Source: Armigeres subalbatus (taxonomy: Eukaryota; Arthropoda; Insecta; Diptera; Culicidae). Taken from it: a DNA stretch of 64,000 nucleotides. The notes under the pieces are model-generated. The model worked only from the letters and a program-made list of their open reading frames with translations, was not told where the DNA came from and did no database searches. Made by a program: the position numbers and the translations under genes. Of the stretch, positions 43,430-53,907 are shown one piece after another. Within the stretch, counting starts at the first letter, position 1. Each line of letters opens with the position of its first letter. The stretch spans positions 74,877,203-74,941,202 of the forward strand of contig NC_085139.1 in assembly GCF_024139115.2 (NCBI RefSeq), written 5' to 3'.

Positions 43430-43575
43430 ACAGAACGCAGAATTCAGGTCAGCCTCAATGTTTCCTATTGAAAATTAGCCAAATCGGACTATGGGCTCAG
43501 AAGGAATGGACAAAATACCATTTTTATAATGCACGAGAAAGGCACTATCACCGCTAGGTGGATTAATCAGGGTTT
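43430..43575 (-). repeat. Dispersed repeat containing CCACCTAGCGGTG, copy 2
   Basis: On the minus strand it reads AACCCTGATTAATCCACC, TAGCGGTGATAGTGCCTTTC and CCCATAGTCCGATTTGG, in the same order as the copy at 30095-30260. Confidence 0.65.
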
Positions 43576-43689
43576 TTATTATTGGTCTGTGAATTTAGTA
43601 GGTTATCGAATTATTAACTCTAATTGGGGTTTCGTTGGAATGATTACGAGTGTTTGAGCAGTCTATAACTCGCCCTATTGAAAGAGCCT

Positions 43690-44473
43690 CAGCTGGGCCA
43701 TTAAACAGCCTCCGAAGTCTCTCCCTTCAGGAGAGTGGCGCTTAAGCTACTGCGGACCAGGAACTCTGATATGGGCCTCATCAAGATGTGCTGGCCACTT
43801 GCCTACACAAACTGATCGTTAGAATCTGGGGAATTGAACAGCTGCCGGAGGAGTAGAAGGAAGGGGTTATATGCCCCTTCTACAAGAAAGGTGACAAGCT
43901 GGAGTGTTAGAACTTTCGAGCGATCACCATCCATAATGCCGCCTACAAAGTGATATCCCCGATCATCTTCCGTCGTCTGTCACCAATAGTGAATGAATTA
44001 GTGGGAAGTTAGCAAGCCGGCTTCGTCGACGGCGTCTCGACAACGAACCAGATCTTTACGATGCGGCAAATCCTCCAAAAACGCCGCGAAAACCAGGCCC
44101 CAACGCACCACTAAGGGGACTAAGACAAGGTGATGGACTTTCGTGTCTGTTGTTCAACGTTGCGGAAGGTGTCATGCGGAGAGCCGGGGTACGATTTTCA
44201 ACAAATCCAGTCAATTTATTTGTTTCGCGGATGATAAGGACATTGTCGGCCGAACATTCGCTGAACTGAATCCCCACCTGAAACGTGAAGCAACAAAAGT
44301 TGGACTGATGGAGAATGCATCGAAGACAAAGTACATGCATGTGGGGTGGGCGGAACCAAGCACAACAGGGCCCGCATGGGAAGCAGTGTTGCTGTAGATA
44401 GGGATACTTTCGAGGTGGTGGACGAATTTGTCTACCTCGGATCAGGGAATACGAAAGCGCATTAACTTGTGGT
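43690..44473 (+). pseudogene. RTE-like relic of the family at 1-811
   Basis: From GTGTCATGCGGAGAGCCGGG through FADD (now FADDKDIVGRTF, ATG changed to AAG) to DTFEVVDEFVYLGS, it parallels the fragment at the window start base for base with many changes. Upstream pieces read as decayed RT (CPFYKKGDKLEC, ERSPSIMPPTK, PAGFVDGVSTTNQ, TMRQILQK). Several stops and deletions occur, and the 3' part is lost after about 44473, where an I-like element follows in the opposite direction. Confidence 0.82.
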
Positions 44474-44552
44474 ACTTATATTTAGGAAATGCCCGTTCGC
44501 CTGATGTAAAAGGCCTCATTCCCGAGGCTTCATGTTATGAGCTATCGGGGTG

Positions 44553-45477
44553 CTAGACTTCGTGAAATAAACGGGCGTCCTTCAGGAAGCAAAAGATGGC
44601 AGCCATTGCAGCTTCCTTATCTGCCAGTGCGTCCCAAATGCTACCCGGTATTCCGTAGAGATTTCGAGGGTAGTCATATTTGGGACACCGACAGACAAAG
44701 TGCTCTACACTATTTTCCGTATCGCATAGTTCACAAATGGACCGGAAAGGGCCCCCACCAAAATTGTGAGAGACACTTGTGTGGCCAGTCCAGAGCCTTG
44801 AGATGACCTGCTGCTCTTTCTGGGTGGCTGGTTCATTCCAGGAGTCGGTGGTTCCTTTAATTTTCCTAAGGAAGAGCCCCCTGTTGTTGCTCCATATCCG
44901 AGCCCAGTCCTGGCCGACGACGCTTTTCGTCCATTTCTTAACGTCGGCCAGCGGGACGGAACGGGTGTATAATAGGCCCTCGTGTCCGACACTTGCCAGG
45001 GCGTCGGCCTCGTTATTTCCCCTTATGCCGCAATGGCCGGGGATCCAGGTAAAGGTGGTACCGGGTATCATTCCAGATAGTATTCCCTGGATCCAGGGGT
45101 GTTTGGGTGTCTCGCTTTGGAGGGCAGAAACCACGCTCGCAGAGTCCGTGAGGACCACGATAGGTTTATTTGCTGGGATAGTGGCCGCAACAAAGACGGC
45201 GGCGGCTTCAGCGGAAAAAATGTTGCCCTGGCGTGGCAGGCATGGCCGACATGGCCAGATTGGGTCCATAAACTCCGAAGCCGACTCCTCGGCTGGATAC
45301 GGAACCGTCGGTGTACCGGATCTCGCTGTTCCGGAAGCGTGTTGCGAGCAGCTCTAAAACAGACCGTCGGAGTTCCTCAGTGTTGTCTCCCTTTTTAAAC
45401 CGCGAAGCGATGGTGCGGTCGATGTTTACTGAGGGCGTCAGCCAGCTCTTCGCTCCGTGCCAGTGGACCCGCGCCAC
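44553..45477 (-). pseudogene. I-like RNase H and C-terminal finger
   Basis: Two frames join near 45230: RYTDGSVSSRGVGFGVYG (first Asp) then NIFSAEAAAVFVAATI (Glu), VVLTDSASVVSAL (Asp), WIPGHCGIRGNNEADALASV (His and last Asp). All five RNase H catalytic positions are present across the break. The C-terminal part reads SRLWTGHTSVSHNFGGG and ICELCDTENSVEHFVCRC, a CX2C...HX4C finger, ending FLKDARLFHEV. Confidence 0.88.
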
Positions 45478-46787
45478 TGGGGGCCGGCTACACTTCTCAG
45501 AATCCGGTCAGCCTCATCGAGGAGAGGGATCCTGACTTCACCTGAGATAGAGGCAGCGAAAGAGGCGGCTTTGCGGCAAATGGCCATTAACATACGGTGC
45601 CGGAAAGGGAGGATGCCAGCGTCAGCACATACAGCTTCAGCGGGAGTGGACGGGAGTAAACCAGAGGCTATCCGGACGTAGCTGTTAAAAACAGGCGAAA
45701 GGGTGTTGATTAGGCTTCGGTAGGCAGGGCAAGTAAGCTCTAGGCCGTAGAGCAGGCGGCTATCGATAATGGCTTGTCCGACGTTTAATCTTGTGCTCCT
45801 GTTGTTAGTGCGATGTTTTTTTGAGAGAGTTTTGATTAGATTAACGCGGGGTTTGCAAGCTTCCTTTACCGCCCGGAAGTGCGGTAGAAAGGAGAGTTTC
45901 CGGTCGATGTCGACGCCAAGTATACGGACGATCTTCCGGTTGGGGATGGTCTCCGTGCCGAGTTTTATAGATGGTCCCGCTAACTGATGCCGGCCGCTGC
46001 ATACGTGTCCCCAGACACATTTACAGGCGTTCAGAACAAAGCCGATGGATGAAGCCCAGCGAAAGATGGTGCTTACTGCAGCCTGAGTTCTGATCTTGGT
46101 CCTTCCAGGTGTTCTACCAACTACGACCAACAAGATGTCGTCTGCGTATACAAACAAATATACGTTTGCGGGCAAAACGTTGAAGACCCCGTCCATAGCG
46201 ATAAGGAAAAGTGCTACCGCTAGAACCGACCCTTGGGGGACGCCGATTTCCTCAAGAAACTCGTTCGAAGCTGTTCCGCCAATAAGCACTTGGAAGGTTC
46301 GTCGAGAGAGGAAGTTCTTGATGAAAGCAAGCATGTTGCCTGTGATACCCCAGTCTTGTAATTTTCTAAGGACCAATGGGGTCCAGGTCCGGCTAAAAGC
46401 CTTGGCGATATCAAGCGACACTAGGTCAACATGCTTGCCTTCCTCATACGCTTCTTGGAGCACACTGCCCAGGTTGGCAAAGTATGTGCTGGTGCCATAT
46501 CCTGGGCGAAAAGCGTGTTGACGGTGGCCAAATCTTCCGTCAGCTTCTAGTTTTTCCCTAAGTCGCCGATTGACCATCCTTTCAACGGTTTTTGACGCAC
46601 ACGAGGTCAGGGAGATTGGCCTGAATTTAGAAGCATCGCGACTGTTCACACTGCTCTTCGGGATGGGAATAACATAGCTTTTTCTCCACTCGTCGGGAAA
46701 AGTGCGGTTTTCCCAAATGCTGTTGACGAGGTTAAGAAAAAGGGCCTTCGCGGCCGGAGGGAGCCGTTTAATCATGGGATACCCCAA
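45438..46787 (-). pseudogene. I-like reverse transcriptase domain
   Basis: A 449-codon open stretch. Motifs are SYVIPIPKSSVNSRDASKFR, PISLTSCASKTVERMV, HAFRPGYGTSTYFANL, VSLDIAKAFSRTWTPLVL (catalytic Asp kept), GVPQGSVLAVALFLIAMDG and LFVYADDILLVVVG (YADD intact). A thumb and connection follow (ILGVDIDRKLSFLPHF). The original frame extends upstream to about 47160 (SSGPDELGYPMIKRL). It shifts near 45460 before the RNase H. Confidence 0.9.
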
Positions 46788-47525
46788 CTCATCCGGCCCG
46801 GATGAGTTCCCGTTGCACTTGACAAGCGCATGGGCCAGCTCTCCTGCTGAAAAAGGGCGGTTCAGCAGGCAGCCGGGGGGTCCGCGGGAATAAGAGTGGT
46901 GTGGAGGTGGAGATTACGGGTAGCAATGTTTCTCTGGAAGTCGGCTGGGTACTGGGAAACTGCTACCAGGGAAGCGAAGTAGTCACCGAGAGCGTTTGCG
47001 ACTTGTGCAGGGTCTGAGATTGTACGGTTGCCCTGATCAAGGTGGATTGGAGAACCCCTCGATTTCCCACTAATCGCAGTTACCCGCCTCCAAAGTTCGG
47101 CGGAGGTCTGGGACGGGTTGATGCTGTCGATGAAATCCTCCCATTGCTTGGACTTCGCTTCCCTAATGATAATCTTGCACTGTCGGTGTTTTATCCTTGT
47201 AGCAGTCCAGGGCGTCTGGCCTGAACTGGTGGTTGGTGCTTAGCTTTCTGAATGCCCGGAGGGCTTTTCGCCTGGCCTTGACTGCACGCCGAGTTTCCTC
47301 GGAACACCATCTGAGAGCACGACGGCCGGGAAGACCGCTGGACCGGGGAATGGCTTGCTGTGCTGCGGCAAGGATCATGCTGGTGAAGTCGGAGATGGAC
47401 GAGGGAGGTTGGTCCGCGCAAGCGATCGACGTGACGCGCTCGTACTCCTCCCAGTCCGCTTCGTCGTATTTCCAACGGGGCCGCTTGACTTCCACAGGAG
47501 GGGAAGTGTTGGTGGATATCTGCAC
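46788..47525 (-). pseudogene. I-like linker between EN and RT
   Basis: It includes VEVKRPRWKYDEADWEEYER, FTSMILAAAQQAIPRSSGLP, WCSEETRRAVKARRKALRAF and, after a shift near 47163, QWEDFIDSINPSQTSAELWR. These are the usual segments preceding RT in this group; there is no enzyme motif. Confidence 0.8.
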
Positions 47526-47859
47526 CGGATAGTGGTTACTACCATAGAGATCGGTGCCGGCTTTCCAAGAGAAACGCGGGAGAACGGACCTACTTATCGC
47601 GGAAACATCGATGGCAGTTGCGGAGTGCCCGTTGAGAAGGTGGGAGCCCCGTCATTAAGGGTGACGAGATCGCCTTCTTGGAACGGTTCGGCTAGGACGG
47701 AGACGCGAGGGTCGGTCTTTGACACTCACCACATGAGGTGGTGAGCGTTCATGTCCCCAAGGAGGAGCAGGGGGGTGTTGCAGTTTCAATCAAGTTTCTT
47801 ACCTTTCTTCTGACGGGGGGAAGGCGCCGCAGGGGATGTACACGTTGATAATCGTACCA
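47526..47859 (-). pseudogene. I-like endonuclease remnant
   Basis: Pieces in several frames: INVYIPCGAFPP, LLLLGDMNAHHLMW (nuclease Asp/Asn motif), FQEGDLVTLNDGAPT, NGHSATAIDVSAISRSVLP and GSNHYPVQIS (the usual SDHYP with Asp changed to Asn). The N-terminal half of EN is missing at the Jockey insertion. Confidence 0.8.
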
Positions 47860-47873
47860 ACTTATTTGCACCA
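47860..47873. repeat. Target duplication of the Jockey element, left copy
   Basis: ACTTATTTGCACCA occurs here and at 53438-53451, exactly flanking the Jockey element: a 14-base duplication typical of target-primed insertion. Confidence 0.88.
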
Positions 47874-48129
47874 GTAGCAGTAGTAGTAGTAAAATTCTTC
47901 TTTATTGTTTCATTTTCTGTTCTACAATTATTTTTTACATGTACAGTGCTCGGCCGGCTTGGCCCTCCAACTTCAATTTTAAATTTTTATGTTTACATTG
48001 TTATTTAAGTGTTAATATGATATATCATGACGGCCTTTAGGAGGCGCTGGTGTGTTTTTTTAAATTTGATAACCTAACTACTATGTACACTAATATTTAC
48101 AATAAGAAATTTGATAACCTAGATTGGAA

Positions 48130-50778
48130 CTAGCGCCCTAATTGGAGCCTGATCCGAATGCAAGCAACGGACCCTAAACTTTTCTTTACACTCACCAAAG
48201 CGTTCATGTAAGGTTTTATTCCGGCCAGACGGTGGACCTCGGATGTTCTTGTCCTGGGAGGGTGTTGAGGATCATCCTCAGGAATTTGTTTTGGACCCGT
48301 TGAAGTTTGAGGTGGTGGGTTTTAGCGCAGCTCTCCCAGACCGGCATGCCATATTCGATCACAGGGAGGATGATTTGCTTGTAGACAGCAAGCTTATTTT
48401 TCAGGGACAATGACGACCGGCGGTTGATCAAAGGGTACAGTAGTTTCAACAAGACGTTACACTTTGTCACCGTTTTGTCAACCTGTTGCCTGAAAATAAG
48501 CTTGCTGTCGAGGGTCAAGCCAAGGTAGCCGGCCTCGTTGGCCCATTCCACGGTCGTGCCATTGAGGATGATTTTACAGTCCCCAGGCGGAACAAGTTTA
48601 GGGATTTGGAGTGGGGAAAATGATGACCTGGGTCTTCGCCGCGTTGATACAGATCTTCCAGCTGGTGAGGTACTCTGTCAGGGCATCCAGGCCTCGTTGG
48701 AGTTTTGCCACTAGCGCTCTGATCACTCTACCGTTGTAGACGATGGATGTGTCATCTGCGAACAGAGACAGAATGCCGCCTTCTGGAGGTTCTGGCATGT
48801 CGGAGGTGAACAGATTGAAAAGCAGGGGCCCGAGGATACTGCCCTGGGGAACGCCTGCGACGATGTTGTGCGCATTGGAACTCGCTCCGCTGATTGAGAC
48901 CCGGAATGTCCTTGCCGACAGGTAATTGTTGATGATTTTCACCAGGTAGCTGGGAAGATTGTAGCGTTGTAGTTTGTACACCAGGCCATCATGCCATACA
49001 TTGTCAAATGCCTTCTCGACATCGAGTAAGGCCATGGCGGATGTTTTCGAGACAAACTTGTTCCGTCTGAGGACGTTGGTAACTCGGGTCAGTTGGTGTA
49101 CAGTTGACCGACCGCGTCGGAAACCAAACTGTTCCTCGAGCAAGATGTTGAGATTTTCGGCAGACTCAAGTAACCGATGATGAATAGCTTTTTCGAATAG
49201 CTTGGATAACCCTGAGAGAAGGCTGATGGGTCGATAACTTTTGGGGGAGGAAGGATCCTTCCCAGGATTCCGGATGGGGATGACTTTCGCTGGCTTCCAG
49301 GACGATGGGAAGTAGCTAAGCCGGAGACACTGATTAAAGATCAGCGAGAGGTTCTCAAAGAACGGAGCACTCATGTGTTTGAGCTCGAGATTCAGGATGC
49401 TGTCGAAGCCTGGGGCCTTCATGTTCTTCGACGATTTGATATAGGCCGTCAATTCGTCAGCTGAGATCTCCAACTCCTCCGAGAAGTCGTTGGGAATCAA
49501 ATGGATGTTGTTAGCATGCTCGTTGACGGCTGCTTCGTGTGGACTGACGATGTTCTGCCCAAGATTGTGTGAGCTGACGAAGTGACGACCTATTTCAGCG
49601 ACCTTCTCTGCAGGAGTTATCAAGCGATCCTTAGAGCCATTATTGTCTAGTGGGGTCAAAGGTGGAATGGGCCGAGGCTTGGATTTTAGAATTTTGGTCA
49701 TTTTCCAGAACGGCTTAGCATAATCTGGGAGAGTGCGGATCTTATTCGAGAAGTCGTTATTTTTGAGGTCCACCATTCTGGCCTTGATAATTTTTGTGAT
49801 TCGATTGCAGCGTGCCTTAAGCTCAGGCAGTCCAGTACGCTGAAACTGCCTGCGAGTGACATTCCGCAATCGAATCAAATCTTTGGTGAGTGTATCGATG
49901 TTTAAGGAGTTGCTTACCTGCCGAGCCGTCGGTACGTGTTGCTCTCGGGCCGCCGTGATCGCCTCCTCGATAGCGCACAGCTGGCGGTCGATACTTTCCG
50001 GCGTCTCCGAACGCACCTCGTAGTCGACGGTGTTATCGACGCACTGCTGGAAACGCTGCCAGTTCACTCGGTGGTAGTTCCGCCGTAACTGCTGGTGCCG
50101 ATTGACCGAGGAGCCCAGTTCCGCCACCACCGGATAGTGATCCGAACTGAGCTCCTGGTATACAACCGGCTGCGAGACATGGTCACTCAGGTTTGTTACG
50201 TAGAGGTCGAGCGTTGCGTGGGCACCGGACCGACTCAGCCGAGTGGGGGAATCCGGGCTCAGGATCGTGTAGTGGCCTTCCTCCATGTCGTTGCTCCAGA
50301 TGGTGCCGTTTCGATTGCCGCGACTGTTGCCCCAGGCTTGCTGTTTGGCATTCAAGTCGCCGGCAATGATATACTGGCCTTGCCTCCGCGTCAGCTTGAC
50401 GATGTCCCTCCGAAGGGCAGCCGATGATCCATCGCCGGCTTTGGCTTGCGTTGGACAGTACGCCGCGATGAGCGCGATTGTGCCGACCGAAGTAGTTATT
50501 TCGACACCGATGGCCTCGATGACACTGAGCTGGAAGCTTGGAAGCAGACGACAGTTGATGTTGTAGCGAAGAGCGATGGCCACACCACCTCCCCTGGTCG
50601 GCCGGTCGAGTCGCACGATGCGGAAGTCCGGGATGTTGATGTTCACCTCCGGTTTTAGGTGCGTTTCGGTGATGAACGCCACGTCTATTTCCTTCTCCTC
50701 AAGGAAATCCTTCAGCTCGATTGTTTTGCTCTTTAGCGAGCAAGCGTTCCAGTTGACCAGGCACACCCTAGCAGCCAT
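48130..50778 (-). pseudogene. Jockey ORF2, endonuclease and reverse transcriptase
   Basis: It starts at ATG 50778 (MAARVCLVNWNACSLKSK), overlapping the gag stop by 11 bases. EN landmarks are LVNWNACS, AFITETHL, GGVAIALRYN, IAAYCPTQ, IIAGDLNAKQQAWGN, HATLDLYVTN and SSDHYPV. RT landmarks are KVIPIRNPGKDPSSPKSYRP, EEQFGFRRGRSTVHQL, ALLDVEKAFDNVWHDGL, AGVPQGSILGPLLFNLF and SLFADDTSIVYNG. All catalytic positions look intact. A shift near 48600 breaks the frame before the thumb (EWANEAGYLGLTLDSKL). Another lies near 48250, before an end around 48130. It is near full length. Confidence 0.92.
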
Positions 50779-51000
50779 TTTCAATGATGAACATGCCAAG
50801 TGTGAAGACCTGGTCGAATCGGGTTTTGCAGCCGCGCAATCGAGTGGCGAGCTGCGCGAAGATCGGCATCAGTTGCTCCGGAGTGTACAGCGGGGCAGAT
50901 TCTTCCGGTGGGACGGCTTCGTTCTCCGACTGCCGACGGAACCCAGGAGGAGGAAGCGGGGGCCATTCGCTGGTGGATGGTGCCGACGATGCTAGAGCTT
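50768..51000 (-). pseudogene. Jockey ORF1 (gag), C-terminal part after the insertion
   Basis: Joined across the 1.27-kb insert, the frame runs ASVQALASSAPSTSEWPPLP, then APLYTPEQLMPIFAQLATRL, then FDQVFTLGMFIIENGC and a TAG at 50770-50768. The ORF2 ATG lies within this end (ATGGCTGCTAG), so the ORFs overlap by 11 bases. Confidence 0.85.
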
Positions 51001-52273
51001 TTTTTATTTTTTTTTTTTTTTTTTTTTTTTTTACAAGGGAGAATGCATTTACACACTAACCCAGTACACGTGCATTGTAGTTGCCAAACTACCACACGGA
51101 AGTGTACTGGAGTGTCGGACTCGACCATACCGGTAATACCGACTAAACTCCCTTGGGCTCCACCATCGTTTCCTCCAGGAACTACCTCGCAGTACTACTT
51201 CTGGGGGGACGGCAGTACAAGCGTACTCACTCATTATCGCTCACACAGGCACTCGTCCCACGCGAGACTGACTTGGGTGCTCGCACCCCATTCACTCCAT
51301 TTGAGTCTTACTTGGATGCTCTCCCGGACGCTCCGCTGCCATGCCTCGAGGTGTCAATAGCGGTAACTGCCTGGGCCTACAGATATTGCGCTACGACACT
51401 CTGCCTCAGCACGAGCAGATCAATCACACCACTGCCGAAGCAGACCATACGCTACCCTGCCGAAGCAGGGACACTCCCCATGCACCATATGTGCACAACT
51501 GTAGGTGTGTGGGTACAACCCACTGCTACCCTGCCGCCGAAGCAGCTTCTCCAAAGACCATTCGCTCCATGTGACCCTTTTTCGGGTGCTCACTCTAACA
51601 CTCCACTGCAATGCCTCGAGGTGTCGATGGGATACCTCGACTCCTGCCTCAGCATGTGCAGTCCATACTCAGACTTCTGCTGCGCTTTGAGGTGACAATA
51701 GCGGCGGAGACACGCTATGACACTCCTGCCTCAGCACAACCAGATCACTCACTCCCTGCCGAAGCAGCTCACGCGCTACCCTACCGAAGTAGGTACACTC
51801 CACAACTTATTCTAACACTCCACTGCCATGCCTCGAGGTGTCGATAGCGGTATGTGGGGACTAATCAACGATACTACGCTACGACACTCTTACCTTAGCA
51901 TGTGCAGTCCATACTCAGACTTCTGCTGCGCTTCGAGGTGGCCATAGCGGCGGCGACTCGCTATGACACTCCTGCCTCAGCACAAACAGATCACTCACTC
52001 CCTGCCGAAGCAGCTCACGCACTACCCTACCGAAGTAGGGACACTCCACATGCCAGTTGGCACTCCCTCCCTGGGCTTGTGCTTTTGAAGCGGCACACAG
52101 TCGCTTTGATAGAGTCCGCTTACGGGCACTTGTGGGTTTTTGGGAGGGATTTTAGCAGAGCCCACTGCTAAATCCCACCACGCCCTAGGCAGTTCTCCCT
52201 GACTCGCAGACAGCTGGGGAGGGGTCGTCAAGCCCTTGGACATCATGCTGTTCCTGCTGTCCCTGCTGCCCCC
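51001..52273 (-). mobile_element. ORF-less retroelement, 1.27 kb, sharing the R1-like 5' end
   Basis: On the minus strand it starts GGGGGCAGCAGGGACAG. Its first 210 or so bases closely match the 5' end of the R1-like element at 17-23 kb. Then come internal repeats with CTGCTTCGGCAGGG and CACCTCGAGGCATGGCAGTG words (about 52050-51300), a distinct 3' region and a poly(A) tail of about 30 (51032-51001). A 12-base duplication ATGCT(A/G)GAGCTT flanks it (50989-51000, 52274-52285). No RT, EN or gag sequence is present. It reads as 5' UTR joined to 3' UTR. Confidence 0.82.
51300..52050 (-). repeat. Internal tandem repeats of the ORF-less element
   Basis: The words ATGCCTCGAGGTGTC recur at about 51340, 51610 and 51830. 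CTGCCTCAGCAC and CTGCCGAAGCAGCTCACGC recur with them. Units are roughly 230-270 bases with internal 20-30 base subrepeats. Because the pieces are partly complementary, hairpins such as CCGAAGCAG/CTGCTTCGG are likely. Confidence 0.7.
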
Positions 52274-53305
52274 ATGCTGGAGCTTGGACCGATGCAGCTG
52301 CCGCTGCCAGTCGCTTGTGCGGCTGTAGCGGTGGGAGTATTGGAATCACACGACGGGGAGCCGGGATGGCTGGAAAGTTCACCTCGTTGATTACAGGAAC
52401 ACGGTTCTTCTTCGGAATGGTCCTGGTGGAAGCCTTCTTCCGGATTTCCAGGAACTCGGCTCGCTTTGGGCAGCCCTTTGTGGTGGCCCGATGTTTGTCG
52501 CCACAGTTGGCGCACTTGGGATCGGCCACCTCCATTTTGTCGCACTCATCAGTCGGATGGGGTTCGCCACACTTGTTGCAGCGCGGCTTCATGCGGCAGT
52601 TCCTGGTGCCGTGCCCGAAATTGAAGCAGTTGGTGCATTGCGTGACATCGCGGTGCACTGGCCGATATCGCTCCCAGTCAACGACGGTGTAATTTATAAC
52701 GCCAACCAGCTTCAGGTCCTTCCAGGTAGTGGAGCCGTGCTCCAGATGGATCAGGTAAAGCTGGTCGCGATATTTCCTCGCCTTGTCGTGACGAGCGATC
52801 TTGTGGACGGCTACTGGCTTCAGTCCGCAACTTTCAAGCTCTGCTTGGAGCTCTTCCTCCTTCATGTCGTGAAGTCCTCGCAGCAAAGCCTTGAGCGGCT
52901 TCGTGCCGGGGTGGTCATGAGTGTAGTACTCATACTTGTGGACCTCGAGGAACTCCACGACGGATTGATGATGGTCCCTGTTGGCCGGCATCACTTTCAC
53001 GCCCTCGCTGCAGAGCCGAAAAGTACATTTCAGCCCCTTAGCGATCAGCTGGCGAATATTAGGCGTAAGGCCGGCGGATCGCCCTTCACAAACACGGGCG
53101 GGCACTTCTCCTTCCGCTCCGGTTGCACCTGCGGCAGCTGCGATTGCTGCTTCTTCCTCTTTTTCGGCGGATTGCCGGCGTCATCAAGCGGCAACGGCGA
53201 GAACACGTTGCTCTGCAAAAGCTGCTTGGAGGGGTTACCCGCGCCTCCAAGAGCAGTGCGCTTAGGCACTTTTCCAGCGACCGAATCGGCCACCGAGTCT
53301 CCCAT
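52274..53305 (-). pseudogene. Jockey ORF1 (gag), N-terminal and zinc-finger part
   Basis: The likely start is ATG 53305 (MGDSVADSVAGKVPKRTALG). A one-base change near 53058 shifts the frame before NIRQLIAKGLKCTFRLCSEG. The central domain (HHQSVVEFLEVHKYEYYTHD, KPLKALLRGLHDM) is the one that precedes C2HC fingers in Jockey gags. Three fingers follow: CTNCFNFGHGTRNC, CNKCGEPHPTDEC and CANCGDKHRATTKGC. It is cut at ASVQAPA by the ORF-less element. It binds the element RNA. Confidence 0.88.
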
Positions 53306-53437
53306 GACGGGTCCGGGAGAAAATAACGCCAACGCGACAAGCGAAAACGTAAACAGCGAAAGAACGAGAAAAAACACTTCGAAAAAATGCGCGAGCAAAA
53401 AACACGTCCGTACGTGTTGCTGTCTCGAACTGGAATG

Positions 53438-53451
53438 ACTTATTTGCACCA
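53438..53451. repeat. Target duplication of the Jockey element, right copy
   Basis: ACTTATTTGCACCA, identical to 47860-47873. Confidence 0.88.
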
Positions 53452-53714
53452 TAATTCGATTGTTTGCATCGGTAGAACCTGATTTCGATTTTGGAACTTT
53501 AGACATCTCAATTTGTGAATCGATTGAAGAAACATAACCTTATTTTATTTTTGAGGTATTTAATACGACTGCTCAATGTCAGAACAAAAATAAACAAATA
53601 TACATAATATACATACTAAACCGAACGAGGTACCTATAACAAAATACTTGAATTTAATAAATATAAACAGGGTCAGATGGTAAATTCTTCAATAAATTGC
53701 ATTTCATGTAGGTA
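53452..53714. other. Spacer
   Basis: AT-rich sequence beyond the Jockey insertion. A short ORF (MSKVPKSKSGSTDANN) reaches into the Jockey 5' UTR and is probably meaningless. Confidence 0.4.
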
Positions 53715-53907
53715 GGGGGAAAGACGGCTTTGGCAGGTTTTGTTCTATTATTGTCAGAGGGGTTTTTGTCGACCAAATTTTATGAAACTTGGCCACAATA
53801 TTCTTTGATATGTAAAGAATGTTTAGGCCAAATTTGAGCATAATCAGTCATAAAAAAACCCTGACAATAAGTAATAGAACAAAACCTGCCAAAGCCGTCA
53901 TTCCCCC
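53715..53907. mobile_element. Palindromic MITE, 193 bp
   Basis: Ends GGGGGAAAGACGGCTTTGGC and its complement at 53886-53907 differ by about one base in the first 36. The arm continues as AGGTTTTGTTCTATTA. The centre is AT-rich. Left TA and right GA flanks leave the duplication unclear. Confidence 0.75.

Larger units (their letters stand above)
44475..47859 (-). mobile_element. I-like non-LTR retrotransposon, 5'-truncated, decayed
   Basis: On the minus strand the order is partial EN (47859-47540), linker, RT (46787-45480), RNase H and a C-terminal finger (stop near 44553). The 3' UTR ends near 44475 in an AAATATAAG sequence. It lies inside the RTE-like relic on its 3' side. A Jockey element is inserted at or very near its present 5' end. 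It has at least six frameshifts. I-like assignment rests on the RNase H after RT and the similarity of its tail to other relics here. Confidence 0.83.
47874..53437 (-). mobile_element. Jockey-clade retrotransposon, complete insertion, itself interrupted
   Basis: On the minus strand it starts CATTCCAGTTCGAGAC at 53437, has gag ORF1 and EN-RT ORF2, and ends in a TAC-repeat tail (about 47895-47874). A 14-base target duplication bounds it. Without the 1.27-kb insert at 51001-52273 it is about 4.3 kb, a normal Jockey size, with no RNase H. A few frameshifts are present. Jockey assignment rests on the gag zinc fingers, the gag/ORF2 overlap and the RT motifs. Confidence 0.9.

Noticed and set aside
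52491..53438. Plus-strand ORF of 315 codons
   Set aside because: It lies opposite the Jockey gag, whose minus-strand reading has clear zinc fingers; this is an antisense shadow.
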